From NCBI GenBank assembly GCA_963827585.1, contig CAWHCK010000018.1:1-64000 (forward strand): a stretch of DNA of 64,000 bases. The letters are read 5' to 3'. Source of the DNA: VAZQ01 sp963827585 (lineage in GTDB: Bacteria; Pseudomonadota; Alphaproteobacteria; Rhizobiales; Xanthobacteraceae). The number at the start of each line of letters is the position of its first letter. The first letter of the stretch is position 1. This document shows positions 20,178 to 28,575 of this stretch, piece by piece. The notes under the pieces were generated by a model, which searched no databases, was not told where the DNA came from, and saw only the letters and a program-made list of their open reading frames with translations. Position numbers and translations under genes: made by a program.

Positions 20178-21638
20178 ATGTCCCGACTTGGAGATTATTT
20201 TTTTTGCGGCGTCGGCGGTAGTGGCATGACTCCCCTCGCCTTGATCGTCCATGCCAGGGGCGGACGGGTCGAGGGTTCTGACCGCGCGCTTGACCAGGGG
20301 CGCAACGCCGAAAGATTTGATTTCTTGCGTGCACGCGGGGTGCTGCTTCATCCCCAGGATGGCAGTGGCATTAGCCGGGCCAGTCAGATCTTGGTCACTT
20401 CTGCTGCTGTTGAGGAGACGGTCCCCGACGTCCAAGCCGCACGTCGTATTGGCGCCGCCGTCATCACCCGCGCAAGACTTCTCGCCCAACTGTTCAACTG
20501 TGCCGGTTTAGGCGTTGGTGTCGCCGGCACGAGCGGTAAGTCCACCACGGTAGGCATGATCGGTTGGATTCTGCACTGCGCTGGAAAAAGCCCAACGATC
20601 ATGAACGGCGCGGATATGAAGAACTTCATCGACGTGGACTCACCTTTTGCCAGTGCCAGGGTGGGTGACGGCGACATTTTCGTCAGTGAAGTGGACGAGA
20701 GCGACGGCTCGATTGCGTTTTTCGAGCCCCGCGTGGCAGTAGTGAACAACGTTTCCCTGGATCATAAGTCACTTGACGAACTGCGGACCCTTTTCCGCGG
20801 CTTCATCGCAAGGGGGCAGACAGCAGTGCTGAATCTCGATCACGCGGAAACCGCGGCCCTCATGGCCGATTTGAAGCCGGGGCAAGCGGTGACCTACAGT
20901 TTGCGTGCTACGCAAGCGCATCTCCTCGCGTCTCTGCCCGTCCGGTCGCCGACCGGAATCGCGTTTCAAGTGACGGAACGCGATACCGGCGAGGCCGTCG
21001 AGGTAGCGCTGAAAGTTCCGGGGCTGCACAATGTGGCCAACGCACTCGCCGCCCTGAGCGTCGCCAAGGCATGCGGCGTGGGACTCGCGGAGGGCGCGGC
21101 CCATTTGGGTCAGTTTAGCGGCATCCGCCGGCGACTGGAGGTTGTGGGTACGGCAAATGAAATAACCGTCATTGACGATTTTGCCCACAATCCCGACAAG
21201 ATATCTGCCACGCTCGAAACCATGCATGCGTTTCCCGGTCGCCTGCTGCTGATGTTTCAGCCCCATGGTTACGGCCCAATTCGTTTGATGCGGGACGCCT
21301 TGGTGGACTGCTTTGTGAGTGGGCTGCATGATGAAGACGTTCTGGTCATGCCCGAGCCCGTATATTTCGGTGGCACGGTCGACCGCAGTGTCGGAAGCCG
21401 GGAAATCATTTGCGAGATTGAACGGCATGGTCGAAAGGCCTTTGCTTTCCCCGACCGCGGCGCCTGTGGCGACGCCCTGGTCAGGCTGGCCCGTCGCGGC
21501 GATCGGATCGTGATCATGGGCGCGCGCGACGATTCGCTTTCGCAATTCGCACATGAACTCCTTCGACGGCTTGCGTCGACGAGAGATTCTATTGGCGCGG
21601 GTGATTGCCAGTTAGCCGGCCGCACGGATCGCAATTAG
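20178..21638 (+). CDS. Orphan Mur ligase family protein (MurC/Mpl-like)
   Basis: ATP-dependent amide ligase with all three Mur domains, 486 residues. N-terminal Rossmann part starts YFFCGVGGSGMTPLALIVHA, the ATP loop is GTSGKST (117-123) rather than the MurC GTHGKT, the central domain has FVSEVDESDGSIAFFEP and VVNNVSLDHKS, and the C-terminal domain begins VIDDFAHNPDKI, where MurC has a DDYGHHP-type sequence. These changes argue against a housekeeping UDP-N-acetylmuramate-alanine ligase, as does its solitary position away from any cell-division cluster. It may ligate an amino acid to another carboxylate, or recycle peptide like Mpl. Confidence 0.85.
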   Translation: MSRLGDYFFCGVGGSGMTPLALIVHARGGRVEGSDRALDQGRNAERFDFLRARGVLLHPQDGSGISRASQILVTSAAVEETVPDVQAARRIGAAVITRARLLAQLFNCAGLGVGVAGTSGKSTTVGMIGWILHCAGKSPTIMNGADMKNFIDVDSPFASARVGDGDIFVSEVDESDGSIAFFEPRVAVVNNVSLDHKSLDELRTLFRGFIARGQTAVLNLDHAETAALMADLKPGQAVTYSLRATQAHLLASLPVRSPTGIAFQVTERDTGEAVEVALKVPGLHNVANALAALSVAKACGVGLAEGAAHLGQFSGIRRRLEVVGTANEITVIDDFAHNPDKISATLETMHAFPGRLLLMFQPHGYGPIRLMRDALVDCFVSGLHDEDVLVMPEPVYFGGTVDRSVGSREIICEIERHGRKAFAFPDRGACGDALVRLARRGDRIVIMGARDDSLSQFAHELLRRLASTRDSIGAGDCQLAGRTDRN

Positions 21639-21988
21639 CGGGACGGTGCCAGGATTACGGTAATCCGATGCCCTGCCTTCTGGATAGGGCGCTACTTTGA
21701 GTTAGGTGGAGAATGTTGGAACCGAGTTCCTCTCCCTCCCTCCGCCAGCCAAGCGAGGAATCCTCGGATCGAACCTTCTCTCGCAACGGAGATCGCGTTC
21801 GCTTTGGCTTAAATGCCCCTGCAACCGGGTCGAAATGGCGAACGGGGAGGAGAGAATGATCAACAAACGCACCCTGCTCGCCACGCTGCACCGCGCATCA
21901 CGCGGTCAAGCTTGCGCTCGATCTTGTCGAGGCGGCGTAGGATCAGGGAGAAGCGGTCTGCCGATCATGGACGACAACGGTGTCTGCA
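21639..21988. other. Intergenic region; 15-base palindrome and a start-like leader without a gene
   Basis: Contains the exact palindrome GGATTACGGTAATCC at 21652-21666 just after the Mur ligase, the dispersed repeat copy B, and at 21858 an ATG with a strong GGGGAGGAG site followed by MINKRTLLATL. That leader looks like the start of an exported protein but runs into unrelated sequence, so I read it as a fragment at most. Confidence 0.4.
21709..21780 (+). repeat. Dispersed repeat, copy B
   Basis: GAGAATGTTGGA followed by GAGTTCCTCTCCCTCCC and TCCGCCA (to 21747), then CCTCGGATC and TTCTC. Matches copy A at 10555-10606 with extra four- to ten-base insertions (a CCGA and a duplicated CTCC). Same orientation as copy A, about 11 kb apart. 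Confidence 0.5.
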
Positions 21989-22871
21989 CTATGCGGACAA
22001 ATTCACTAATTCACGGAAGTCTGTTTCTCGCAAAATGCGAATGCTCTGGCCCTTCTTGATTAGTTCTTCCGCCTTACGATGCTTCCTACTTTTCTGATGG
22101 CCAGCGAGTTGTTCCAAATCTTGGTCGCCTACCACCAAAATTGTAGTGCGCTTGGTGACATTCCACGTCTACTTCGCAACCCATCTGAGCTGCGTAGTTG
22201 GCCGCCTCACGCCTCTGGAATTGACTAGGGCACCTGTAAATACCAAAACCTCACCATAAAGTTTTCCTACCGGATTTCCGTTCAGGACAATGTGTTGCTC
22301 AAGTACGAAGGCTCAATGGGTTGGCGAACCCTTTCAAGCCAACCGTTCAAGTCCAAGCCCGATTTCGCCATTGCCGCCAACATGATTTGGCCAGAGGCTT
22401 TTGCATCTTCCAAAGCGTCGTGATGACGGAAATTGTATCCAATCGTTTTGCAAATGTTCGAAAGTCCATAGCCGCTTCTAGAAAGCTCTTTCCAGGTCCG
22501 TCGAGCAACGCAGGCAGAATCTAGCCAAGTGCAAGTGAACGGCAGGGTGTTACATTTGGTTCGAGCTCGATGCAGTGCAAGTCTGTCAAATGCCGTGTGA
22601 GTGACTACGACAGCGCCACGAATAGCGTGCTGAATTGTGCTAGCGAGCGCGCCAAAGCGGGGAGCGCCTTCGAGTATGGACGCATCAATTCCGTGAAATC
22701 GAGATATTGATTGCGTCGAAATGGTCCTGTGGGATCGACGTATGTTTGCCATTCGTCCGCTAGGGTGCCATCCCGAAACCGCGCGATTCCAATCTGGCAA
22801 ATGGATGCCATGTCGGCGTTTGCAGTTTCAACATCCAACGCAACGAAATCCGTTTTGCCTAGGGGACTCAT
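21989..22871 (-). CDS. DEDDh exonuclease (DnaQ-like) with C-terminal BRCT domain (frameshifted)
   Basis: Putative 3'-5' exonuclease, about 290 residues after repair. N-terminal start MSPLGKTDFVALDVETANAD holds the DxE motif, continuing ICQIGIARFRDGTLADEWQT. After frame changes near 22720-22690 come ISRFHGIDASILEGAP, VVVTHTAFDRLALHRAR, TWLDSACVARRTW and the HxAxxDA-type motif in NFRHHDALEDAKASG. The C-terminal part (22260-21989) reads GEVLVFTGAL, REAANYAAQMGCEVD, TTILVVGDQDLEQLAGHQKS and KGQSIRILRETDF, a BRCT fold with two further slips. Exonuclease-BRCT proteins are usually linked to repair or mobile elements. Base composition is lower in GC than the neighbours, suggesting transfer. Confidence 0.75.
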
Positions 22872-23038
22872 TAACGCGCACCCGTATTTGGAACACAAAG
22901 CATCGAGGGGTTTTGGCCACCAGGTGCCGCCTCTTAGTCGCTTTGACCCTGTCCCCCGACTTGTTCATCTGCGCCAAACAATTGCTCATTGACGAGCCAA
23001 GGCCAATCACCACGTCGCTGCCGTGACCTAGCGCCGCT

Positions 23039-23199
23039 TCATTGTTGGCTGAGCAACAGGAAAAACATTCCGACAGCTATCAACAGTGCAACCAGAATAC
23101 CGACGATCAACGAAGCTACCCAATGCCCACGCTCGATGGGCCTCGATCCAGCGCCTTTTTGCGTGCTCCGATGCCTAACCAGAAGAGAGGGTTGCCCAT
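23039..23199 (-). CDS. Small single-pass membrane protein (one homopolymer frameshift)
   Basis: Not in any long open frame. ATG at 23199 has a GGGAGG site six bases upstream. It reads MGNPLFWLGIGARKK, then slips at a run of five T on the plus strand (23156-23160) and continues GAGSRPIERGHWVASLIVG and ILVALLIAVGMFFLLLSQQ to a TGA at 23039-23041. The span of 161 bases is one short of 54 codons, consistent with a missing base in the homopolymer. About 53 residues with one strongly hydrophobic helix at the C-terminus. Function unknown; no family recognised. Confidence 0.55.
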
Positions 23200-23507
23200 T
23201 TCGACCTCCCTCTCGGCGGCTCCCAAGGCCCGAGGGCCGTGATTAGCCCCCGCTGAGGGTGTGGACCACCGCCAGCCCCTATCCCGATAGGCCGCGCATC
23301 AGCATTCCAAGCTAAATCTCTTCGCCGAACAACCTTCATTGCTCATCCTTGAGCCTCTGCCAGGACAATTGCCACCATGGCAGCGAAGAACAAATGTTTG
23401 GCGCGCGAGTAACAAATCCCGCACGGGGCGCGAAGCGACAAAGAAGGGTGAGACCGGCTGGATCAGCGGCGTACCGCTGAATCGACCGTCGCAAATGAGC
23501 ATGTCCG
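23200..23507. other. Intergenic region, no gene recognised
   Basis: About 308 bases between the small membrane gene and the hypothetical gene upstream of rmuC. Short open frames on both strands show no ribosome-binding site and no recognisable protein. Confidence 0.4.
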
Positions 23508-23829
23508 ATGAAATCGACAATTAAAATAAGGTTCACCGAACCGCAAATTGCGCTCGTGATGCGCGCGCATCCAAACTGTAATCTCGACCGCTTAACCGAG
23601 TTATCATTTGAATTTAATCAGGCCGGAAAAATTATTGATTGCATCGGCACAATCAAGGACGGCGGGAATATCGATCACGATTATGCCGGTAGCGGGCTCG
23701 CGCGACTTGTACGAGACGGCACGCCGCCGATTGACAGCTCGACAAACCGAGCGCAACGATATTGCAATTTCCAAACGGCGAAAGGGTTGCACCCGTTGCA
23801 ACAGCTTCATCGCATTCAAGGAGTGTTAG
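23508..23829 (+). CDS. Hypothetical protein upstream of rmuC (possible frameshift)
   Basis: Begins MKSTIKIRFTEPQIALVMRA and continues LTELSFEFNQAGKIIDCIG. A second frame entered near 23717 gives LTARQTERNDIAISKRRKG and ends KEC four bases before rmuC, so a one-base slip would yield a protein of about 106 residues tightly spaced with rmuC. I do not recognise the family. AT-richer than the flanks, like rmuC and the exonuclease. Existence of the gene is moderately supported by spacing only. Confidence 0.4.
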
Positions 23830-23832
23830 GTC

Positions 23833-24999
23833 ATGATCGATAGCACGTTTCTAGCCAGTATGTTCCTACTCGGCTTAGGAGTAGGCGTAGTCCTTGGATG
23901 GCTGGCTACAAGCTTACGTACTCAGAAGCGTGTAACCGAGCTGTCCACGACGCTTGAGATCGAGCGAACCAAGAACGATGGCTTGGTTCAAACTTTTGAA
24001 GCGCTGTCAGACAAGGCGCTGAGGCGAAACAACCAGACATTCTTCGAATTGGCAAACGACAAGCTCGGGCCGTTGCAGAAATCGCTCGAACTATTCGACT
24101 CAAAGCTTCAGGAAGTCGAGAAACAACGGGTCGGTGCTTATGCAGGCGTATCTCAGCAAATCAGCAACCTTCTGACGGCGCAGAATGAGCTGCGAAGCCA
24201 AACGGCGAATCTTGTTGGCGCGTTGAAATCCCCTCGCATACGTGGCAGATGGGGGGAGATCCAATTAAAACGTGTCGTTGAAATTGCGGGCATGTTGGAC
24301 CACTGCGACTTTTTCGAACAACAATCCGGAGATGGTCCTCTCCGTCCTGACATGATTGTCCAGCTGCCCTATGGTAGAACGATTGTGATTGATGCCAAGG
24401 TGCCATTGGATAGCTACCTGATGGCTATGGAGGCCAAGGATGATGATACTCGAAAGGCCAAACTTATTGATCACGTTCGGCAAATTCGCAAACACATGTC
24501 GCAGCTCAGCGGAAAGGCATATTGGGATCAATTTCAGTCAGCACCTGAATTTATTTTTATGTTTCTGCCTGGCGAGTTATTTTATAGCGCGGCGCTTCAA
24601 CAAGATCCGTCGCTGATCGAAGACGGCATAAATCAACGGGTCATTATCGCCACACCGATTACGCTAATCACCCTGCTGCGGGCCGTTGAGTTTGGCTGGC
24701 GGCAGAGAAGACTCGACGAAAACGCTAAGCAAATCGGTAATCTCGGCAGAGAGCTTTATGACCGAGTTTGCAAAATGGGGGATCACTTTGCGCACCTTGG
24801 GTCCAAGTTACGTGGTGCGGTTGACAGTTACAATCAGGCTGTGGGGTCACTGGAGACGCGGGTACTTGTGTCTGCGCGGCGTTTTAAGGAGTTGGGTGCT
24901 GCGGACGTTACAAAGGAAATCGAAACGGTGGAATTGATCGAGGTGATGCCAAGAGAACTGCAAGCACCAGAAATGCATCAAATGGCGGAAGCTAGCTAG
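23833..24999 (+). CDS. rmuC: DNA recombination protein RmuC
   Basis: 388 residues. N-terminal membrane anchor (FLASMFLLGLGVGVVLGWLA) followed by a coiled-coil stretch, then the RmuC nuclease-like domain with GRWGEIQLKRVVEIAGM, DMIVQLPYGRTIVIDAKVPL, LSGKAYWDQF, PEFIFMFLPGELFYSAAL and VIIATPITLITLLRAVEFGW. The invariant DAK and GRWGE motifs are intact. RmuC limits inversions at short inverted repeats and is predicted to act as a nuclease. It is usually chromosomal. Here it sits with an exonuclease-BRCT gene in a lower-GC patch, so it could be part of an acquired DNA-maintenance segment. Confidence 0.93.
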   Translation: MIDSTFLASMFLLGLGVGVVLGWLATSLRTQKRVTELSTTLEIERTKNDGLVQTFEALSDKALRRNNQTFFELANDKLGPLQKSLELFDSKLQEVEKQRVGAYAGVSQQISNLLTAQNELRSQTANLVGALKSPRIRGRWGEIQLKRVVEIAGMLDHCDFFEQQSGDGPLRPDMIVQLPYGRTIVIDAKVPLDSYLMAMEAKDDDTRKAKLIDHVRQIRKHMSQLSGKAYWDQFQSAPEFIFMFLPGELFYSAALQQDPSLIEDGINQRVIIATPITLITLLRAVEFGWRQRRLDENAKQIGNLGRELYDRVCKMGDHFAHLGSKLRGAVDSYNQAVGSLETRVLVSARRFKELGAADVTKEIETVELIEVMPRELQAPEMHQMAEAS

Positions 25000-25020
25000 C
25001 TATTTGTTCCTAGAGCCTTG

Positions 25021-26124
25021 TCACGCGAACCGCACCCCATAGACCGGCGGCAAGGTGTGCGTCACGCAGGCCCAGCTGTCGCCCTGGTCCTCGCTCACCC
25101 ATAGCCCGCCTGTGGTCGAGCCGAAGGCGAGGCGCTCGCCCGTGTCGTCGAGCGCCAGGGCATGGCGGTAGACCACGTCATAGGCATGCGACTGCGGCAA
25201 CCCCTTGCTCAGGACCTCGAAGCTCTTTCCGCCGTCGCGGGTGCGCGTGACCACCAGCTTGCCCTCGCGTGGGATGCGCTTTTCGTCCTTGATCTCTGGC
25301 ACGAACCAAGCGGTATCCGGGTCGCGCGGATGCACGGCGACGGCGAAGCCGAACGTCGACGGCTCGACTCCGGTGATCTCCGTGAACGTCCGGCTCTCGT
25401 CCGAGGAGGCGAAGATGCCGTTGTGGTGCTGCACCCACATGCGCTCCGGCGCCGCTCGGCACTGCACCAGGCAGTGCACGTCCTGAGCGATGGGGTCGTG
25501 CGTCTGCTCGGGCGGGGCATATTCGGCGCGCATTCCCTGGCCGCGTAGTGTCCAACTCTTGCCGGTATCGTCGGTGAACCAGATGCCGCCAGTCGACACC
25601 GCGACCCACACCCGCCTGGGATCGCGCGGATCGACGCAAATCGAATGGATCCCGGGCAGATCGGCGCCGCCGCCCATCCATTGCTTGCGCTGGGGATGGT
25701 CCCATAGCGCGCGCAGCATCTGCCAGCTCTGGCCGTGGTCGGTCGAGCGGAACAGGCCGCCCGGCAGCGTCCCGCACCAGATTACCCCGGGCTCGTCGGT
25801 GCCGCCCGCCGCCAGCGCCCAGATGCGCGCCGTGCTCCAGTTGATCGGACGGCCCCACATGTCGTGCTCCTCATAGCCCTCGGGCTTGGCCGGATATGCG
25901 GGGGTCGAAATCTCCTCCCAGCCGCTCGCCGTCGAGCGGTGTAATTTGACGCCAAAATGTCCATGGTCGAGCGCGGCATAGGTGCGCCCGTCGCGAGGGT
26001 CGGTGAGCGTGAGACTGACATTGTCGCCGAGGAAATCGACGCCCTCGATCTCCCAATGCCCTGCGGGCCTACGCGCGACCGTGAAGAGGCCCTTGCGGGT
26101 GGAAATGAGCAGCTTGTCACTCAT
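25021..26124 (-). CDS. BNR/sialidase-like beta-propeller protein
   Basis: 367 residues starting MSDKLLISTRKGLFTVARRP at 26124. Repeated blade motifs with Asp-box (SxDxGxTW) character: STDHGQSWQML, TDDTGKSWTLRG, SSDESRTFTEITG, TRDGGKSFEVL and SEDQGDSWACV, about one per 50-70 residues. No signal peptide, so it is predicted cytoplasmic, unlike secreted sialidases. It directly follows a MoaD/ThiS-like gene (start four bases after that gene's repaired stop). Catalytic sialidase residues are not evident; a binding scaffold or an unknown hydrolase is more likely. Reading frame extends to 26967 upstream but that part overlaps other genes. Confidence 0.88.
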   Translation of the reverse strand: MSDKLLISTRKGLFTVARRPAGHWEIEGVDFLGDNVSLTLTDPRDGRTYAALDHGHFGVKLHRSTASGWEEISTPAYPAKPEGYEEHDMWGRPINWSTARIWALAAGGTDEPGVIWCGTLPGGLFRSTDHGQSWQMLRALWDHPQRKQWMGGGADLPGIHSICVDPRDPRRVWVAVSTGGIWFTDDTGKSWTLRGQGMRAEYAPPEQTHDPIAQDVHCLVQCRAAPERMWVQHHNGIFASSDESRTFTEITGVEPSTFGFAVAVHPRDPDTAWFVPEIKDEKRIPREGKLVVTRTRDGGKSFEVLSKGLPQSHAYDVVYRHALALDDTGERLAFGSTTGGLWVSEDQGDSWACVTHTLPPVYGVRFA

Positions 26125-26128
26125 CGAA

Positions 26129-26402
26129 TCAGCCTCCTGACAGCGCCTGGAACACGTAGATGCGGCTCGAACTCGTGCACGGGATCTGCGAGGTGGGCTC
26201 GGTCGCGGATCATCCGCCCGTCCACGAAGATCGTCATGTGCCTGCGCAGCGCCGATTGGTCGTCGAGCACGTACCCGCGCGCCTGGGGGTTGGCGGCAAA
26301 GATATTGTCGAGCACTTCGCGCACCGTGCACCCGGGAGCCTCGGCTTCCGGGCAGGCGACGTGGCGCTGTACGTTGGGCGTGAACACGACCTTGGCCATC
26401 AC
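26129..26402 (-). CDS. MoaD/ThiS-like ubiquitin-fold protein (frameshifted C-terminus)
   Basis: About 90 residues, beta-grasp fold: MAKVVFTPNVQRHVACPEAE, TVREVLDNIFAANPQARGYV, LRRHMTIFVDGRMIRD. In the open frame the end reads HEFEPHLRVPGAVRRLIR, but one base over it reads SRIYVFQALSGG followed by TGA at 26129-26131. The latter is the expected sulfur-carrier tail ending in diglycine, so a slip around 26165-26180 is assumed. A C-terminal Gly-Gly allows adenylation and thiocarboxylation by an E1-like enzyme or conjugation. No E1, MoaE or ThiG gene is adjacent; its only partner here is the beta-propeller gene. Confidence 0.82.
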
Positions 26403-26957
26403 TGGTATTCCTTTCGGGCAGGCCCCCGCGTCCGCTCGACCATCCGCAACACGCTCGCTCCAAAGGAGCGAAGGAGCGGGTCGATTCCCGACAAGCTGGG
26501 AGAAAAAAAGGCAGACACCCCCCGCAGCGGGTTATCTGGGGGGCGATTGCCTGTTTTCGGTCAAGCAGCCAGTGCCGCCGATCCCGGCCCGGATGGCAAC
26601 ACGGTGCCTCGCACGCCGAGGCAGCGTAAGATGTTGCAGATCCCGCTATGGTGTCAACGCCAGAGCAAAAATGCATCGGCTTGCCGGAGCAAAAATACAT
26701 CAGTGATGCTGGCAAGCCGCCGCCGGTCAAAGCGGTTATTCGGCGCGGCTGACGACCGATCCGCTCCAGCAGACGCTCGCGGTCGGGATCCAGCTTGGTC
26801 CGTCGGAGCCGCCATGCTCTGCGCGATGTGGATCTCGCACCTGCTGCTGTTCCGCGGCGCGCCGCTACGTTGCCCATCGCAACGCGGAATCGAGACGAGT
26901 ACCCTTTGCCGTCGATCGAAATTTCATACTGCGCGCGGGGCGTCTTCTCCAACGCCA
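26403..26957. other. Intergenic region with fragments; possible small gene after the ligase tail
   Basis: On the minus strand an ATG at 26958 overlaps the ligase-tail stop and reads MALEKTPRAQYEISIDGKGY, which may be a small gene of the ligase neighbourhood that degenerates after about 30 residues. The rest shows no gene. A probable IS end lies within it (listed separately). Confidence 0.35.
26652..26701 (+). mobile_element. Probable solitary end of an IS21-family element
   Basis: TGTCAACGC at 26652-26660 followed by two copies of GAGCAAAAATRCATC (26663-26677 and 26687-26701) with a 24-base period. Repeated AGCAAAAAT-type motifs behind a TGT terminus are characteristic of IS21-family ends upstream of istA. 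No transposase follows, so it is a relic. Assignment rests on motif memory, not a search. Confidence 0.45.
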
Positions 26958-27105
26958 TCAGTTCCAATCCTCCTCGGTCTCGCGCTTCACCGCCGGAGCG
27001 TTCGGGTTCTTGAACTTGAGCCAGTCGCGGCAGCGGCCGGAGGTGTAGCGAGAGCTCAGGCGATTCGAGACGATGCCTTCGAGGGCTTTTGATACCCTAT
27101 TCAGC
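26958..27105 (-). pseudogene. C-terminal remnant of an ATP-dependent DNA ligase (LigC/LigD-type)
   Basis: The last 45-50 residues read KALEGIVSNRLSSRYTSGRC, RDWLKFKNPNAPAVKRETEE and DWN, a clear match to the end of the adenylation/OB region of ATP-dependent ligases used in non-homologous end joining (the SGRSRDWLKxK motif). Nothing upstream belongs to a ligase: the frame runs directly into an unrelated hypothetical protein. It is a recombination or deletion junction, not a frameshift. Confidence 0.75.
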
Positions 27106-27441
27106 GGTCCCGGTTGCTGCACGCTGCGCCTGTGTCTGGGCTTGCCGAGCGCCGTCAGCGTAGCGTTCAGGCCGTTTATCAGTTCGATGGCCGCCATTGG
27201 CGAGAGCGCTAAGCGATGGGTGACCTGGATCAAGGGTTGCTGGGCATGTATTGGCCTTTCATCCGTTTTTTCGAGAGGGACCCGGAGTGATCCAAATGTA
27301 AGGCTCACGGCGCCACCATCGAAGACCGAGCCCAGAAACTTGTTCGGCGTAAGTCTCGATAATGGACGGGTTATCTTGAATACGAAATTTCGGCTGCTGT
27401 TGTTCTGCACGGTTAAATCTCCTGATTATACAGTGCGACAT
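27106..27441 (-). CDS. Hypothetical protein, fused in frame to ligase remnant (frameshifted)
   Basis: Starting near 27441 (MSHCIIRRFNRAEQQ), it reads KFRIQDNPSIIETYAEQVSG, then after a slip near 27325 FDGGAVSLTFGSLRVPLEKT and VTHRLALSPMAAIELINGLN followed by ATLTALGK. This looks like a small conserved protein of unknown function, about 95 residues. Its natural stop is missing and the frame continues into the DNA ligase tail, so the 3' end was lost at the junction. Function unknown. Confidence 0.5.
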
Positions 27442-27543
27442 TGCCGTTACGAGTGAGCAGGCGGATGCCGAACCGAATCCCGCCGCGCCATCAGCCGGCA
27501 CCAGCATCGAGCTGGGAACGATCATCGGGTAAAAGCCATCTGG

Positions 27544-27921
27544 TTAACTCGGCTTCCGTCCTTGTCCCGGCCGCGGACTATCCACCTGTTTTTGAAGAAG
27601 GGTCGCAAGTTTCCTCGCGTCCTCTTTTGAGAATAGGAAATGGAGCCAGCCATATCGCGGATCGCGGATGTGCAGGATAGAGTTGCCCAGCATAGTGTCT
27701 GTTTCAGTCGCCCATGGTGCGTTTGCAATTCCGCGAACGACCTGACCAAGCGCGAAATTCCTGGGGTGTGGCGGCTTCATTTTTGAGCGCAGTTCTCCCA
27801 GCTTTCGGAGGTGGTCATCGACTTGGTCTGCAGTCCATCGGATCACGACCCTCGGTGACGTCGGAAACGTGATCGTCATCGTATTCAAGTGTTTGTCCAC
27901 CTTCCATTCGGTGCCAGCCAT
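27544..27921 (-). CDS. Hypothetical protein, 125 aa
   Basis: An intact small frame, MAGTEWKVDKHLNTMTITFP at its start, with PRVVIRWTADQVDDHLRKLG and GWLHFLFSKEDARKLATLLQ later. It is hydrophilic with no signal peptide or membrane segment. I do not recognise the family. It lies in the accessory region between fragments, and may be a cargo gene. Codon use resembles the host. Confidence 0.55.
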   Translation of the reverse strand: MAGTEWKVDKHLNTMTITFPTSPRVVIRWTADQVDDHLRKLGELRSKMKPPHPRNFALGQVVRGIANAPWATETDTMLGNSILHIRDPRYGWLHFLFSKEDARKLATLLQKQVDSPRPGQGRKPS

Positions 27922-28259
27922 TCGGTTCCCTCCACACGAGTCTGAGACGATCTTGTCCTAGTTCAATGCGGCGGGGAACAGGCCTCTGAGCCGGCACCGC
28001 CTCGGGCGGTCTTGATCCCGCGCGCGGTTAGGGCCTTGGCGACCCCTGAGGCTCGTGATTGGGCTGGCCTGCATCCCCCTGATGATCGGCCGCACGTTGG
28101 CGGCAAACGCATCAGCGGATGGGACCAAAAAGCAGCAGGCACGCCCTCGCACAGTATGATCCCATGCGTGGTGGGCCTGCGGCAAGCGTCGTCAGATGGG
28201 TTCCTTTTTTTAGGAAGGGTGCGGGGGGTCGATCACCAGGAGATGCGCCAGCGCAGCGC
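27922..28259. other. Intergenic region, no gene recognised
   Basis: About 338 bases between a hypothetical gene and a resolvase remnant. Overlapping short frames only; no recognisable protein or RNA. Confidence 0.4.
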
Positions 28260-28575
28260 TCACGCCAGCAAGGGCCCAATCGTCGCGGCGTCCACGTTAT
28301 AGGTCCGGGCAACATCCGCCTGCGTCTCGCCTGCTGCAAGGCGCTGTAGGGCCTCCTGCCGCTGGTGTGGCGTCAGCTTTGAGGCCGTCCGAACCTCACG
28401 CCGCGGTCCATGGCGCGCTTGCCGCCCCCACCGGTCCTGGCCCGGATCAGCTCGCGCTCAAACTCATCCAACCCACCGAGCACCGTCAGCATGAGCCTGC
28501 AATGAGGCGTGGTGGTGTCGATCAGCACGTCGCCGGCCTCGAGCCGGGGATGGCCTTCGCCAACTCCGCGCGGTC
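28260..28575 (-). pseudogene. C-terminal remnant of a Tn3-type serine resolvase
   Basis: Reads DVLIDTTTPHCRLMLTVLGG and LDEFERELIRARTGGGGKRA, followed after a slip by the DNA-binding helix-turn-helix KLTPHQRQEALQRLAAGETQ and ADVARTYNVDAATIGPLLA with stop at 28260-28262. The first 90 or so residues with the catalytic serine are absent, so this is a fragment. It marks old transposon activity in this accessory region. Confidence 0.72.

Noticed and set aside
21858..22059. ATG with strong ribosome-binding site and MINKRTLLATL leader
   Set aside because: The sequence after the leader shows no protein family and runs into the antisense of the exonuclease gene; probably a remnant start.
26125..26967. 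N-terminal extension of the beta-propeller gene
   Set aside because: The extra 280 codons overlap the MoaD-like gene and fragments in a wrong frame; MSDKLLIS at 26124 is the natural start.
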